64,000 nt of DNA from Fibrisoma limi BUZ 3 (GTDB lineage: Bacteria; Bacteroidota; Bacteroidia; Cytophagales; Spirosomataceae): NCBI RefSeq assembly GCF_000296815.2, contig NC_019017.1, positions 1 through 64,000 on the forward strand, in the 5' to 3' direction. Below are positions 33,603-42,043 of the stretch, in pieces. Every line of letters starts with the position of its first letter. The stretch's first letter is position 1. The notes under the pieces were generated by a model that saw only the letters and a list, made by a program, of their open reading frames with translations, was not told the DNA's origin and did not search any database. A program made the translations under genes and the position numbers.

Positions 33603-34048
33603 ACGCTGGTTTTGCTCATTAATTTTTTAGGTGAGCAGTAGCATTATTACCAGCTTCTATTCCCTGGTCTCAACTACGGTTTGCTGCCTGTGGCGTGGCG
33701 AAAAGCCCGACCTAAATTAGGTTGGGCTTTTCGCATCTATCCACACCATAATTCAAGGCTTCGGCAAACCTTAACCAGATGCCCTAATTTAACAGTAATC
33801 AGAGGTACTACTTAACTATGATTAACCGATATTCTTAATTACAAACTACTTCTATTCCAACGCTTTATCATGGTCTAATGTAAAGCAATTTCATTGGAAA
33901 CTGTGCCCACTTTGGTTAGCTGTCACTGGACTAATTCGTTGATAGAAGCAGTATTGGTAGGCTGGATTTGTAAACAAGCGCTATCATTAATTTGTATTGT
34001 ATATGTTTAAGTTATATTATAGCGGCTTGGATATAAAAAAGACGATGA
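33603..34048. other. Intergenic region upstream of umuD
   Basis: No gene is supported. It contains the strong hairpin at 33698-33734 and an AT-rich stretch (about 33960-34045) where the umuDC promoter should lie. I could not identify a LexA-type operator with confidence. Confidence 0.4.
33698..33734. terminator. Strong stem-loop terminator
   Basis: A 17-bp stem (33698-33714 with 33718-33734) with one G-T wobble and a three-base loop; the arms begin GCGAAAAGCCC and end GGGCTTTTCGC. The internal A and T runs make it a bidirectional terminator, isolating umuDC from the RiPP locus. Confidence 0.7.
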
Positions 34049-34426
34049 ATGTTCTCATCTCCAGCAGAAAATCATCTTGAACGCCCCCTGGATATTAATG
34101 ATTATCTGGGATTGAACCGAGTTACAACGCATTTCGCGGTGGTGGAGACGGACAGCATGATTGAAGATGACATTCACCGGGGAGACATTTTGATCGTTGA
34201 CCGCTCGAAACCGGTTGTATCTGAAAGCATTGTGTTTGTCTGGCTGGCCGGCGATCACTATATCAAGCGTATTCGCTTTGTCGGTGATATGATCGAGCTA
34301 ACCACTGCCAACGAGAAATACGAGCCGGTTTACGTGCATCCAGGCGACAATTTTGAGATTTTTGGATCTGTGACTTATGTTGTTAAAAAAGCCAGAGTCA
34401 TTATACCTTTTGTGCGACGCCAATAA
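34049..34426 (+). CDS. umuD: UmuD-like S24 peptidase lacking the N-terminal cleavage segment
   Basis: A 125-residue LexA/UmuD-fold protein with the Ser-Lys dyad visible: Ser36 in TDSMIEDD and Lys73 in HYIKRIRF, plus GDILIVDRS. It starts at FSSPAENHLE, matching the point just after the Ala/Cys-Gly cleavage site of ordinary UmuD (FPSPADDYLE), and an in-frame stop sits directly before the ATG. So the gene appears to encode the mature UmuD' form. UmuD' joins UmuC to form Pol V for error-prone lesion bypass. Its end overlaps the start of umuC. Confidence 0.85.
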   Translation: MFSSPAENHLERPLDINDYLGLNRVTTHFAVVETDSMIEDDIHRGDILIVDRSKPVVSESIVFVWLAGDHYIKRIRFVGDMIELTTANEKYEPVYVHPGDNFEIFGSVTYVVKKARVIIPFVRRQ

Positions 34427-34430
34427 TTTT
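34410..34430 (+). other. umuC: umuC 5' exon
   Basis: Seven codons from a TTG (34410) read M-C-D-A-N-N-F, the catalytic motif I of Y-family polymerases (DxNNFYVSCE). They end exactly at the intron boundary and continue in frame with the exon at 36831. The start codon is uncertain: related proteins usually have two or three more residues, but the codons upstream offer only TTA and CTT before another TTG. Confidence 0.75.
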
Positions 34431-35013
34431 GTGCGACGTGAAAAGTCAAGTTCTGAATTGTTTTGCCGGGGGCGTCCCGCGACAAAACCAGCCATGCCAC
34501 TGGCTGTACGCTACGAAGACGTGCGGGCAGGTAACTGCCGGTACTAAGCATTCCGACAACGTACCAAAACCCACCCTAATCGTGAGAAAAAGGTGGTTCC
34601 GTTAGCATCAAACGGAATAGGGCAAGCGTGGATGGTAAGGCTAACTTAAGTGAACTTTTGATAAACGCCGTTATTGCAGAACAAGCCAAACGATGCTAAC
34701 AGGCTTGAACCAAAAGGTACTGTGGCCCGGTGTTGGGGTTGAATGTTTCCCCAACCGTGGACAAAGGAGGCCACCGGCGGAAAGAAAGAGCCTAACCCAT
34801 CCGTTGTTCAGAGCTTGAAACACGGTAAGCCCGTAGTCTTCCCCCTTTCGGGGTAGGAACGCTGTGAAGCCGACCCACGAGACTGCGGGTAAAGGAAGAT
34901 GGAGAAAGCGAAGGCCAGTCTGTAATGGACTGGATAGGGGCTGAGACATCGCCCCGCGCGAAAGCGAGCCCACTTCCATCTGGTCTCACTTTACAAGATA
35001 AACTGACTAACCA

Positions 35014-36747
35014 ATGCAGGAGACAAAGCAGATGACGGAAGGGCCGCAAGGCGCAACCGGTGCAGTTTCCGGTCAGGAAGAAAGCTGGTTTGCCATTGAC
35101 TGGCAACGGGCTAACGGCTTGGTCAAGCGGCTTCAGGCGCGTATTGTAAAGGCTACTCAGGCGGGCCGTTGGGGTAAGGTCAAGGCCTTGCAACGACTGC
35201 TCACCCGCTCGTTCAGTGCCAAAGCCTTGGCGGTGCGACGAGTGACGGAAAACCAGGGCAAACGGACCAGTGGCGTGGATGGTCAACTCTGGGCTAATCC
35301 ACCCCGTAAACGACAAGCCATCGATGAGTTGAGAAGCCGGGGGTATTGCCCTCAGCCGCTCAAACGTATTTACATTCCCAAACGCAATGGCAAACAGCGA
35401 CCGCTGAGTATCCCAACCATGAAAGACCGGGCCATGCAAGCCCTGCACCTGATGGCCTTGCAACCGGTGGCTGAAACGACGGCCGACCCTTGCTCATTCG
35501 GCTTTCGCCCCGCTCGGCAAGTGGCCGACGCGGTCGAACGCTGCTTTAGTCTGCTGAGTCGTCAAGACAGCCCCCAGTGGGTACTGGAAGCCGACATCGA
35601 GGCCTGCTTTGACCGTATTGATCATGACTGGCTGCTCCAGCACATTCCGATGGAGAAGACCATTTTGCGTCAGTGGCTTAAAGTCGGTTATCTAGAAAAA
35701 GGTAACTGGTGGCCCACTGCGGAAGGCACTCCGCAGGGCGGTATCATTTCACCGGTACTGGCTAACATGGCCTTAGATGGTTTAGCCAAGGAGTTAGCAA
35801 CCTACTTTGCCAAGTGTCGCAAACGAGCCAACCGGGGCTTCAACCCCAAAGTCCATTTGGTGCGCTATGCCGATGATTTTATCATCACCGGTATTAGTCG
35901 TCAACAACTCGACGAACAGGTTAAGCCCGTCGTTTGTGACTTTCTGAGCAAGCGCGGTTTGCGGCTTTCTGAATCGAAGACCAAGCTAACGGCGATCACG
36001 GAGGGGTTTGACTTTCTTGGGTTCACCTTTCGGAAGTTCAACGGCAAGTTGCTCATCAAACCGGCCAAAAAGAGTTTACTGACCTTTGTGCGGTCGATGC
36101 GCCAGCTTATCAAGGCCCATAAAGCGGCTTCCGCTGGAGAGTTGATTGCTTACCTCAATCCCAAAATCAAGGGGTGGGCTTACTTCTATCGGCATGTATG
36201 CAGCTCGAAGACCTTTCATTGGCTGGACGCACAACTCTTTCGCTGCCTGTGGCGATGGGCCTTGCGTCGACACCGTAAGAAAGGCAAGCGGTGGGTAAGA
36301 CAGAAGTATTTTAGGCGACACGGTCGTCGCAACTGGACCTTTAGTGGCCAAGCCATCAAAGCGAACGGCCAGACCATCGAGCCGCATCTGTTCTATGCCT
36401 CGGATGTAAAAATTCGACGTCATGTCCGCATCAAAGAGGCTGCCAACCCCTTTGATACACGTTGGGAAGAGTACTTTGAGCATCGGCTTACCGAACGCAT
36501 GAAAGCCACGTTTCGGGGTCGGGAGCAGTTAAGCTATCTCTGGCGCGAACAGACCGGTCGTTGCCCGGTCTGTTCGGAGTACAGTACTGACCAGACAGGT
36601 TGGCATAATCACCATATCCAACCCCGTGTGCTGGGCGGAGCGGACACGTCAGAGAATCGGGTATTGCTGCACCCGGATTGCCATCGTAAGGTCCATGGCC
36701 TTGGACTTACCGTTGAGAAACCGCGTCTGGTGAAGGCCGGGCGTTAG
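35014..36747 (+). CDS. ltrA: Group II intron reverse transcriptase/maturase with HNH endonuclease
   Basis: A 577-residue intron-encoded protein. In order: RT0-RT7 with GVDGQLW, the block IPTMKDRAMQALHL, GTPQGGIISPVLANMALD, and the catalytic RYADDFIITG; then the maturase domain X (about 365-475); and a C-terminal HNH module with CPVC, HHIQPRVLGG and HPDCHRKVHG. It binds the intron RNA to help splicing and copies it into DNA at a target cut by the HNH domain. All key motifs are intact, suggesting an active element. Confidence 0.95.
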   Translation: MQETKQMTEGPQGATGAVSGQEESWFAIDWQRANGLVKRLQARIVKATQAGRWGKVKALQRLLTRSFSAKALAVRRVTENQGKRTSGVDGQLWANPPRKRQAIDELRSRGYCPQPLKRIYIPKRNGKQRPLSIPTMKDRAMQALHLMALQPVAETTADPCSFGFRPARQVADAVERCFSLLSRQDSPQWVLEADIEACFDRIDHDWLLQHIPMEKTILRQWLKVGYLEKGNWWPTAEGTPQGGIISPVLANMALDGLAKELATYFAKCRKRANRGFNPKVHLVRYADDFIITGISRQQLDEQVKPVVCDFLSKRGLRLSESKTKLTAITEGFDFLGFTFRKFNGKLLIKPAKKSLLTFVRSMRQLIKAHKAASAGELIAYLNPKIKGWAYFYRHVCSSKTFHWLDAQLFRCLWRWALRRHRKKGKRWVRQKYFRRHGRRNWTFSGQAIKANGQTIEPHLFYASDVKIRRHVRIKEAANPFDTRWEEYFEHRLTERMKATFRGREQLSYLWREQTGRCPVCSEYSTDQTGWHNHHIQPRVLGGADTSENRVLLHPDCHRKVHGLGLTVEKPRLVKAGR

Positions 36748-36755
36748 TGAGGCTT

Positions 36756-36830
36756 GAGCCGTATGAGGGGAAACTCTCACGTACGGTTCTTAGAGGGGTG
36801 GAGGGCAGCAATGCTCTCCGCCTACTCGAC
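36756..36830 (+). ncRNA. Group II intron domains V and VI
   Basis: Domain V is the 34-base hairpin from GAGCCGTATGAGG to TCACGTACGGTTC, matching the conserved bacterial catalytic domain. Domain VI follows (stem with GGTGGAGGGC and GCTCTCCGCC) and carries the branch-point A before the last bases CTCGAC. Confidence 0.85.
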
Positions 36831-38081
36831 TACGTCTCTTGCGAAAGCATATTCAACCCTGAATTAAAAGGGAAAGCAGTTATTGTGCTCAGCAATCGAG
36901 ATGGCTGTGTGGTCGCAAGGTCAAATCCGGCAAAAGCCATTGGTATAAAAATGGGCCAGCCGTTTTTTATGACCGAGGAGATCCGAAAACAACATGACGT
37001 GCGGGTCTTCAGCAGCAACTATACGCTCTATGGGGACATATCGGCGCGGCTGATGCGTACCCTGGCAACATTTGCCGACCAAATCGAGGTATACAGCATT
37101 GACGAGGCATTTTTAGTCGTCGAGGCTTATCAAACTCTTTATGCTGACATCAAAAGCCTAGCAAAAACCATTCGCGAGACAGTATTGCAATGGATTGGCA
37201 TACCGGTGTCGATTGGTGTGGCACCAACGAAAACGCTGGCAAAGGTAGCGAATTGGTATGCCAAGCGTCGACCAGAACTTGAAGGAGTGTGTGAATTAAC
37301 CAACCAAGCAGCTATTGATCAGGCACTAGCGGAATTTGGAGTAGGTGAGTTGTGGGGCATCGGAGACCGATCAGCCGCCAAACTTAAGCGAGTGGGCATC
37401 ACGACAGCCGCCCAGTTCCGGGACACCAATGACGAGTGGATCAGCCAGGTATTGACCGTCAACGGAGTACGGATGGCGCACGAACTGCGCGGCAGACCGT
37501 GCAAAATGCTGGAGATTGAAGCCAAGCCCAAAAAATCAATTATGACCGCGCCATCCTTCGGCCGACTAGTTCCAGATCTGGATACGATTGCTGATGCGCT
37601 GACGACGTACCTGGCCAGGGCCTGCGAGAAGCTGCGCCGGCAAGACTCAGCCGCTGAAGCGGTGACGGTCTTCCTTCACACGAACCGGCATCGTAAATCC
37701 CCCAACGGCCAGCCAGCCAAGTATTATTACAACGCGCAAACGGTAACGCTCCCCCACCCTACCAACAGCACTGCTGAAATGCTTAAGTATGCCCATGCAG
37801 CCCTAGAGGCTGTGTTTCGGTTTGGGTACCAGTACCAAAAGGTCGGCGTAATCTTAAATGGTATTGTGCCGGCTGGCTACTGGCAACCGGATCTGTTTAC
37901 AGCAGGCTCCGATGAACGGATGAGAAAGCTAGCCAAGGTGGTGGATCGGATCAATTATCGGCATGGTCAGGACCGGGTTCGCCCGGCATCCCAGCGCTAT
38001 AACCCTGATTGGCCGATGAAGCAGCAGTTTTTATCTAAACGATATACGACGCGATGGGAGGAGATCTTAGTTGCTAAATAA
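36831..38081 (+). CDS. umuC: umuC 3' exon, Y-family DNA polymerase V subunit
   Basis: 416 codons that follow the intron and complete UmuC to about 423 residues. It opens with YVSCESIFNPELKGK and contains the catalytic SIDEAF, the little-finger region and a C-terminal DUF4113 domain ending FLSKRYTTRWEEIL. A longer open frame starts at 36747 inside the intron but its first 28 residues are intron sequence. UmuC with UmuD' makes a low-fidelity polymerase that copies past lesions. No frameshift or missing residue is visible outside the intron. Confidence 0.93.
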   Translation, partial: YVSCESIFNPELKGKAVIVLSNRDGCVVARSNPAKAIGIKMGQPFFMTEEIRKQHDVRVFSSNYTLYGDISARLMRTLATFADQIEVYSIDEAFLVVEAYQTLYADIKSLAKTIRETVLQWIGIPVSIGVAPTKTLAKVANWYAKRRPELEGVCELTNQAAIDQALAEFGVGELWGIGDRSAAKLKRVGITTAAQFRDTNDEWISQVLTVNGVRMAHELRGRPCKMLEIEAKPKKSIMTAPSFGRLVPDLDTIADALTTYLARACEKLRRQDSAAEAVTVFLHTNRHRKSPNGQPAKYYYNAQTVTLPHPTNSTAEMLKYAHAALEAVFRFGYQYQKVGVILNGIVPAGYWQPDLFTAGSDERMRKLAKVVDRINYRHGQDRVRPASQRYNPDWPMKQQFLSKRYTTRWEEILVAK

Positions 38082-38259
38082 GAAAATTTCTGTCGTCGGA
38101 ACAGACGAACAAAGTATCTTTTGGCTAACAATTGTAAGGCGTTTTCTCGGTCGAACTCGACTCGTTTTTTAAGTAGTTGGCTGGCCAAAATGGTGTGATA
38201 TTAACAAAGTAAATAAGGTATAACTTTGACAAACTTGCATTGACGATAACGTGTACATC

Positions 38260-39558
38260 CTAATTAGTAAGTACGACAAATTCAACGCGCCGGTTCTCCG
38301 GGCATCCCTCTGGTGGAGAACAGTTACGTTTTAATGGCTTGGAGTCGCCGTAACCAACTGTCTCGACACGATGACTGGCAACACCGTTACGAATCATGTA
38401 CTCACGAATCGTGGCCACCCGGTCCTCCGACAGCTGTTGATTCAGCGCGGCATTGCCAATTACATCAGTATGCCCTTCAAGCCGGATACGAAGCGTCGGG
38501 GTTTGAAGCATGTGATCGACCAAGCGATCAAGTTCGCGATACGATTCCGCAAGCAACTCGGCTGACGATGTTTTGAAGTACACGTTGTTTAAGCGTACCG
38601 TCTGACCTTTGCGATAAACTACTGGAGGTTCAGTAGGTACCACTTGTGGTTGAGCTCGCTTTGCACGAATATGCTTCCAATGACGCACTACCGGCAACAT
38701 TAACCGGGCGTTGACGTACACGCCACCGGTTCGATAGCCAATCTCATTGACCCCTTCTACCTGATCATTCCGGAAAAATGTATGCTGTTCCGAAAACGCT
38801 ATCGTTTGCGGCAAGCTGGCCGACACGGAGACCTCGAGTAACCCGTAGCTTACGCCAACTTCTGGAGTTAGAGACAACACGTTACCGGCGTACTGCTTTC
38901 GCACTACCTTATCACCCTGACCGTTTTCGGTAAAATCAATCGTAAACTGATCACGGATGGGTAGCTTGGGCGTTACATAATTCAAATAATGGGCTTGATT
39001 GACGCCTAGTCGAATAAAAGCACCAGTTCCTTCAAACTGCGGAAAAACATCCTCCCAGTGGTAGGCTAGGGCACCATTTAATTGCCAGTACGAGAGGTAA
39101 ACATTCCAGCCTGTAATCCGATTTCCCTTGAATGAAAAGGATCGTTCGCTTAGTGAGCCGTAAAACTGTCGCCCCCAATCCACACCGGCCAAAACAGACC
39201 AGCCCGTCTTAGTTCGCCCATTTATTTGCTTTAGTCCCAGGTCTAATCCATAGCGAAACGGCCGGATAGAAATGCCCTCACGTTGGCCGTTTAGGGTCAC
39301 AATCTGACTGGGCGGCTCAGGGTTGTAGGAGAATAGAACGGGACCTTGTGTACTTGAATAAGTTGGTTGAAAGGCCAACCAGTTGTAACTAACCCTGGGA
39401 GCTAGGATAAATTGCGTTTCCGTCTGCTCACCTTGCCCCCTGACGCCGGGGGCGACCAACAGGCTACATACGTATACCAGTAACCTGGCTTTACGGGCCT
39501 CGTTACGAACACCTTGTAGTAGGTTCAGTCTATTGCAGTATCTCTGGATCAAAGTCAT
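38260..39558 (-). CDS. OmpA-family outer-membrane protein
   Basis: About 432 residues from the ATG at 39558; the exact start is uncertain because the upstream gene overlaps. After a signal region (LLVYVCSLLVAPGVRGQ) comes a beta-rich N-terminal domain of about 270 residues, then an OmpA-like peptidoglycan-binding domain with LEGHTDVIGN, LSEDRVATIREYM and ENRRVEFVV. It anchors the outer membrane to the wall. It is the last gene of the minus-strand run and overlaps its neighbour by about 29 bases. Confidence 0.8.
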   Translation of the reverse strand: MTLIQRYCNRLNLLQGVRNEARKARLLVYVCSLLVAPGVRGQGEQTETQFILAPRVSYNWLAFQPTYSSTQGPVLFSYNPEPPSQIVTLNGQREGISIRPFRYGLDLGLKQINGRTKTGWSVLAGVDWGRQFYGSLSERSFSFKGNRITGWNVYLSYWQLNGALAYHWEDVFPQFEGTGAFIRLGVNQAHYLNYVTPKLPIRDQFTIDFTENGQGDKVVRKQYAGNVLSLTPEVGVSYGLLEVSVSASLPQTIAFSEQHTFFRNDQVEGVNEIGYRTGGVYVNARLMLPVVRHWKHIRAKRAQPQVVPTEPPVVYRKGQTVRLNNVYFKTSSAELLAESYRELDRLVDHMLQTPTLRIRLEGHTDVIGNAALNQQLSEDRVATIREYMIRNGVASHRVETVGYGDSKPLKRNCSPPEGCPENRRVEFVVLTN

Positions 39559-40108
39559 ACCCGGCTTCCGGTTCATAACCAATCATGTAGCGAAGGATAG
39601 GCTCCGGGTCAGGAATTGATAGTACGTAGTCTCCCCAGTTTGCCGAATTACCAAATCGCTTTTCCATCTCGGGTAAATTTGTTAGCATAACCCCGTCGGT
39701 AAGTGGTGAGCTAATGCCGTGATTCTCCATGTACTTAACCAGTTGATGGAGCTGAAACGCTTTAGCGGGTGGTCGACCCGCGATCCGAACAAACGGATTG
39801 CGTAAACATGTGCCTAAGTATTCCTCATCCTGCCAATCCTGAATCCCCCAGAAATTTAGCAAATAAACCTGCCGGTAATGCGCCAGATTTAAATAGAATT
39901 GCCCAAAGCTGCGTTCCTTATCATACCATTGGTTGCGAAAATGTTGACGTAGTTCTTTCAACTCACGTTCATTATCGCCTAATACTTTCGGGGTGATCGC
40001 ACGTAACTCGGCAAAACCGTCTTCTAAGGGTAGTTTCTCAAGTTGGCGATACGAATAGATAAAGTGAAGAATTTGGTCTAAGGGTATCGGCTTTATGGGT
40101 AGTTTCAT
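39530..40108 (-). CDS. Hypothetical protein
   Basis: A 192-residue soluble protein without signal or membrane segments, rich in Leu, Arg and aromatic residues (HFRNQWYDKERSFGQFYLNLAHYRQVYLLNFWGIQDW). No family recognised. It overlaps the OmpA gene start and is preceded by a 144-base gap. Confidence 0.5.
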   Translation of the reverse strand: MKLPIKPIPLDQILHFIYSYRQLEKLPLEDGFAELRAITPKVLGDNERELKELRQHFRNQWYDKERSFGQFYLNLAHYRQVYLLNFWGIQDWQDEEYLGTCLRNPFVRIAGRPPAKAFQLHQLVKYMENHGISSPLTDGVMLTNLPEMEKRFGNSANWGDYVLSIPDPEPILRYMIGYEPEAGYDFDPEILQ

Positions 40109-40252
40109 AGTGTCTTTTAGGTCAGTGCTCCTTTAAGCTGTTGCAACACGTTACCACCGATTGGCCGGTAGTTGCTTATAGCACTAATTGATTGTATTAC
40201 GTAGTTTTGGGCCAGTTGATACCGATCGGGATATAGATCGATCGCATACCAT

Positions 40253-40762
40253 TTATAATTTAAGCCGTTTCAATACGGTCATTATCTCGATCATTTCATT
40301 GGGCTTCCAAAGATCAGGCTTGCCTACCCGGTTATAATACGTATTGTAATTGACTCCGGCCTGCTTCAACACTAGGCCAAGGTTGGCCGTTTTTGCCAAA
40401 CGCGCGGTCAGTTTGGTCTTGGCGTCCTCAAAGGCGCTAATGAATTGCTTTTGGGCATCACTTCCATAGAGAAGCACCAGGGTAGCCAGGTCCTCATTAG
40501 TCAGGGGCCGATGCCCTAATTTTTTCAAATAAGCTGATTTTTCCGAGCCCGATAGGTGCCGCAACTCAACCTTGGAGAGCCATTCATTCACCTGTTGATC
40601 CACTTGTTTTTCAAATTCGGCATACTGGCTAGCAATTCGCAAGATCTCGGCGTCATGGGGTAACTGCGCGTCAAGCTCTGGGCCACTCAGGGTTACTTTA
40701 CCTATCTCTTTTTTCTGCTTTGCCATAAAAGCAAAGATAGAATTTTGAGTGGTCAACCTCAT
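40253..40762 (-). CDS. Hypothetical protein with HTH-like C-terminus (paralogue of 47499-47975)
   Basis: A 169-residue protein whose start forms an ATGA overlap with the gene upstream; a second Met at residue 13 (MAKQKKEIG) is possible. The C-terminal third, LKQAGVNYNTYYNRVGKPDLWKPNEM, resembles LLGINQATFYAKQKSPKTWQRDEL in the protein at 47499-47975, with the same spacing, pointing to a shared helix-turn-helix-like fold. A DNA-binding role on this replicon is plausible but unproven. Confidence 0.55.
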   Translation of the reverse strand: MRLTTQNSIFAFMAKQKKEIGKVTLSGPELDAQLPHDAEILRIASQYAEFEKQVDQQVNEWLSKVELRHLSGSEKSAYLKKLGHRPLTNEDLATLVLLYGSDAQKQFISAFEDAKTKLTARLAKTANLGLVLKQAGVNYNTYYNRVGKPDLWKPNEMIEIMTVLKRLKL

Positions 40763-41157
40763 CAGACTTCGGGTTTAGCTTGCGTGTAATAGTGAATCAA
40801 AACGTTTAAGCCACCCAAGGCAGACTCCTCATATTGCTCAAACGGGCGATATTCCAGCAGGGCTTCCTGAACGACCAATTGTCGAATACGAAGCAGCGCC
40901 GATAACAGGGCGGTCGTGTCCAAGGGAGGAGCCGGTAACTCCTGGGAGCGCTGCCAGATCGTTCGGTTCTTACTGTTCAACGCGCAGTCGGATTCATGGT
41001 AAAGATTCCACCAGGCTTTTACGAAACATTTGAGCACGCTGGCCTCGTGCTGATCAAACATAGCCGGCACCTGGCTGAAGGCCCAGCGCCGGACCAGCTC
41101 GACCTCGACCGAGTTAAACAGCCGTTCGTGTTCTAAAAACGTCGGATCAGGTTTCAT
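40762..41157 (-). CDS. Hypothetical protein
   Basis: 131 residues from the ATG at 41157 (MKPDPTFLEHERL). The longer open frame to 41418 runs through the out-of-frame DUF6166 sequence and is an artefact. The start overlaps the DUF6166 stop by 11 bases, showing that both were once translated together. The protein is helical, Trp- and Leu-rich, without signal. Its stop overlaps the next ATG (ATGA). No family recognised. Confidence 0.55.
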   Translation of the reverse strand: MKPDPTFLEHERLFNSVEVELVRRWAFSQVPAMFDQHEASVLKCFVKAWWNLYHESDCALNSKNRTIWQRSQELPAPPLDTTALLSALLRIRQLVVQEALLEYRPFEQYEESALGGLNVLIHYYTQAKPEV

Positions 41158-41562
41158 GTGTATTGAGCGGGCTTTGACTCGGTTGATCAACGCTGGCGAT
41201 GAACTGCCAGTGATCAAGTAAAAAATCAGTGATGTCAATCGTTTGGTTAAATGGTTGCGCCAGTGGCCACTGCTCCACAAAAGCGATCCGGAAAGACCGA
41301 CAAATGGCTTTGGCAAGGGCAGCATTTCGAAATATATGCAGACAGATGGCCAGGGCCGTTTGATCGGCTCCTCTCCCGGAATAGCCCCAGGCAAATCCAT
41401 TAGGCGAATAGCGGGCAACTGCCAGACTCTCGTGGAGGGTTAGTTGGTTAGTTCAACTCCGTCCACAAATAGTCGTTCTCGGGCGCAGTTGCCCGCATTG
41501 CCGGCCGGGATGGCCATCACCCCGGCGACGTCGTAGGTTGTTTTTTCTAGCGGTTGGTTCAT
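41147..41562 (-). pseudogene. DUF6166 domain gene disrupted by an 8-bp tandem duplication
   Basis: From the ATG at 41562 the frame reads MNQPLEK ... ERLFVDGVELTN and stops. The family's typical second half, LHESLAVARYSPNGFAWGYSG ... ALAICLHIF, continues in the -1 frame to a stop at 41147. At the break the 8-mer GGTTAGTT (plus strand) occurs twice in tandem (41438-41453); removing one copy joins DGVELT to LHESLA without any other change. DUF6166 proteins are common, uncharacterised plasmid and element backbone proteins. The upstream overlap is ATGA, so the operon layout is otherwise intact. Confidence 0.8.
41438..41453. repeat. Tandem 8-bp duplication in the DUF6166 gene
   Basis: GGTTAGTT occurs twice without a gap. 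The extra copy shifts the reading frame; it has the look of polymerase slippage. Confidence 0.85.
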
Positions 41563-41829
41563 GGGTTTTCGTTTCGTTTACGGGTTTCTTCAGTAGCCCA
41601 TTTTTTGGCCGTTTCCACTTCCTCTTCCGTCCAAAAGTCCGGACTGAAGCAAAAGTTGGTTAAACTTTTCTCGCTCTTCTTAAATTCAAGTCGAAGCGCC
41701 CGAATCTGCTGCTGTAACTGGTCTATCTGACCGTGAATGCGCTCCTGATCATCGCCCCGATCCGTGATCGTTCCGGCCTCGGGCAGAAATTTTGTCCGCG
41801 ACGGCGACCCGGCAGTGTATGTAGGCCAT
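41559..41829 (-). pseudogene. Small coiled-coil protein, probably frameshifted near its start
   Basis: The minus strand encodes RTKFLPEAGTITDRGDDQER, then a coiled-coil-like stretch (IDQLQQQIRALRLEFKKSEK) and a tail FWTEEEVETAKKWATEETRK, ending in an ATGA overlap with the DUF6166 gene. This frame has no ATG, GTG or TTG start. The only fitting ATG (41829: MAYIH) directly follows the upstream gene but is in another frame; loss of two bases in its CACA-like stretch would explain the break. A rare start codon is the alternative. No family recognised. Confidence 0.55.
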
Positions 41830-41830
41830 C

Positions 41831-42043
41831 TTACTCAGCTAAAAGGTACCTAATGCATTCGGCCACCTTATAAAAGGTGGCCACTTGTTGGTTATTTCGT
41901 GCGATCTGCAGCGCGTGAAACCAGTGAGTAACTTCAACCAGCACCGACTCTGATGTCCTCCATTGCAACTGTTGATCGCTCACCCGCTCTACCGGAAATT
42001 TGTCCTGCAATGCCCGTTGGATTGTATCGATCGGTTTAGTCAT
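41831..42043 (-). CDS. Small hypothetical protein
   Basis: 70 residues, soluble, with VTHWFHALQIARNNQQVATFYK. It overlaps the upstream gene by eight bases and its stop nearly touches the next start, so it belongs to the compact minus-strand operon. No family recognised. Confidence 0.5.
   Translation of the reverse strand: MTKPIDTIQRALQDKFPVERVSDQQLQWRTSESVLVEVTHWFHALQIARNNQQVATFYKVAECIRYLLAE

Larger units (their letters stand above)
34431..36830 (+). mobile_element. Group II intron inserted in umuC
   Basis: A 2400-base group II intron. The 5' end starts with the canonical GTGCG (34431). The 3' end closes with domain V (36756-36789), domain VI and a terminal AC (36830). Removing it joins AAT AAT TTT to TAC GTC TCT TGC GAA, restoring DANNFYVSCE of UmuC without a frame change. 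It encodes a reverse transcriptase-maturase with an HNH endonuclease. Splicing of the RNA should therefore allow active UmuC; insertion into a highly conserved polymerase motif offers a target in many plasmids and chromosomes. Confidence 0.93.

Noticed and set aside
36747-36830. Start of umuC at 36747
   Set aside because: These codons are intron domains V and VI; the exon begins at 36831.
41158-41418. N-terminal extension of the 40762-41157 gene
   Set aside because: The same bases encode the conserved second half of DUF6166 in another frame, so the extension is an artefact.
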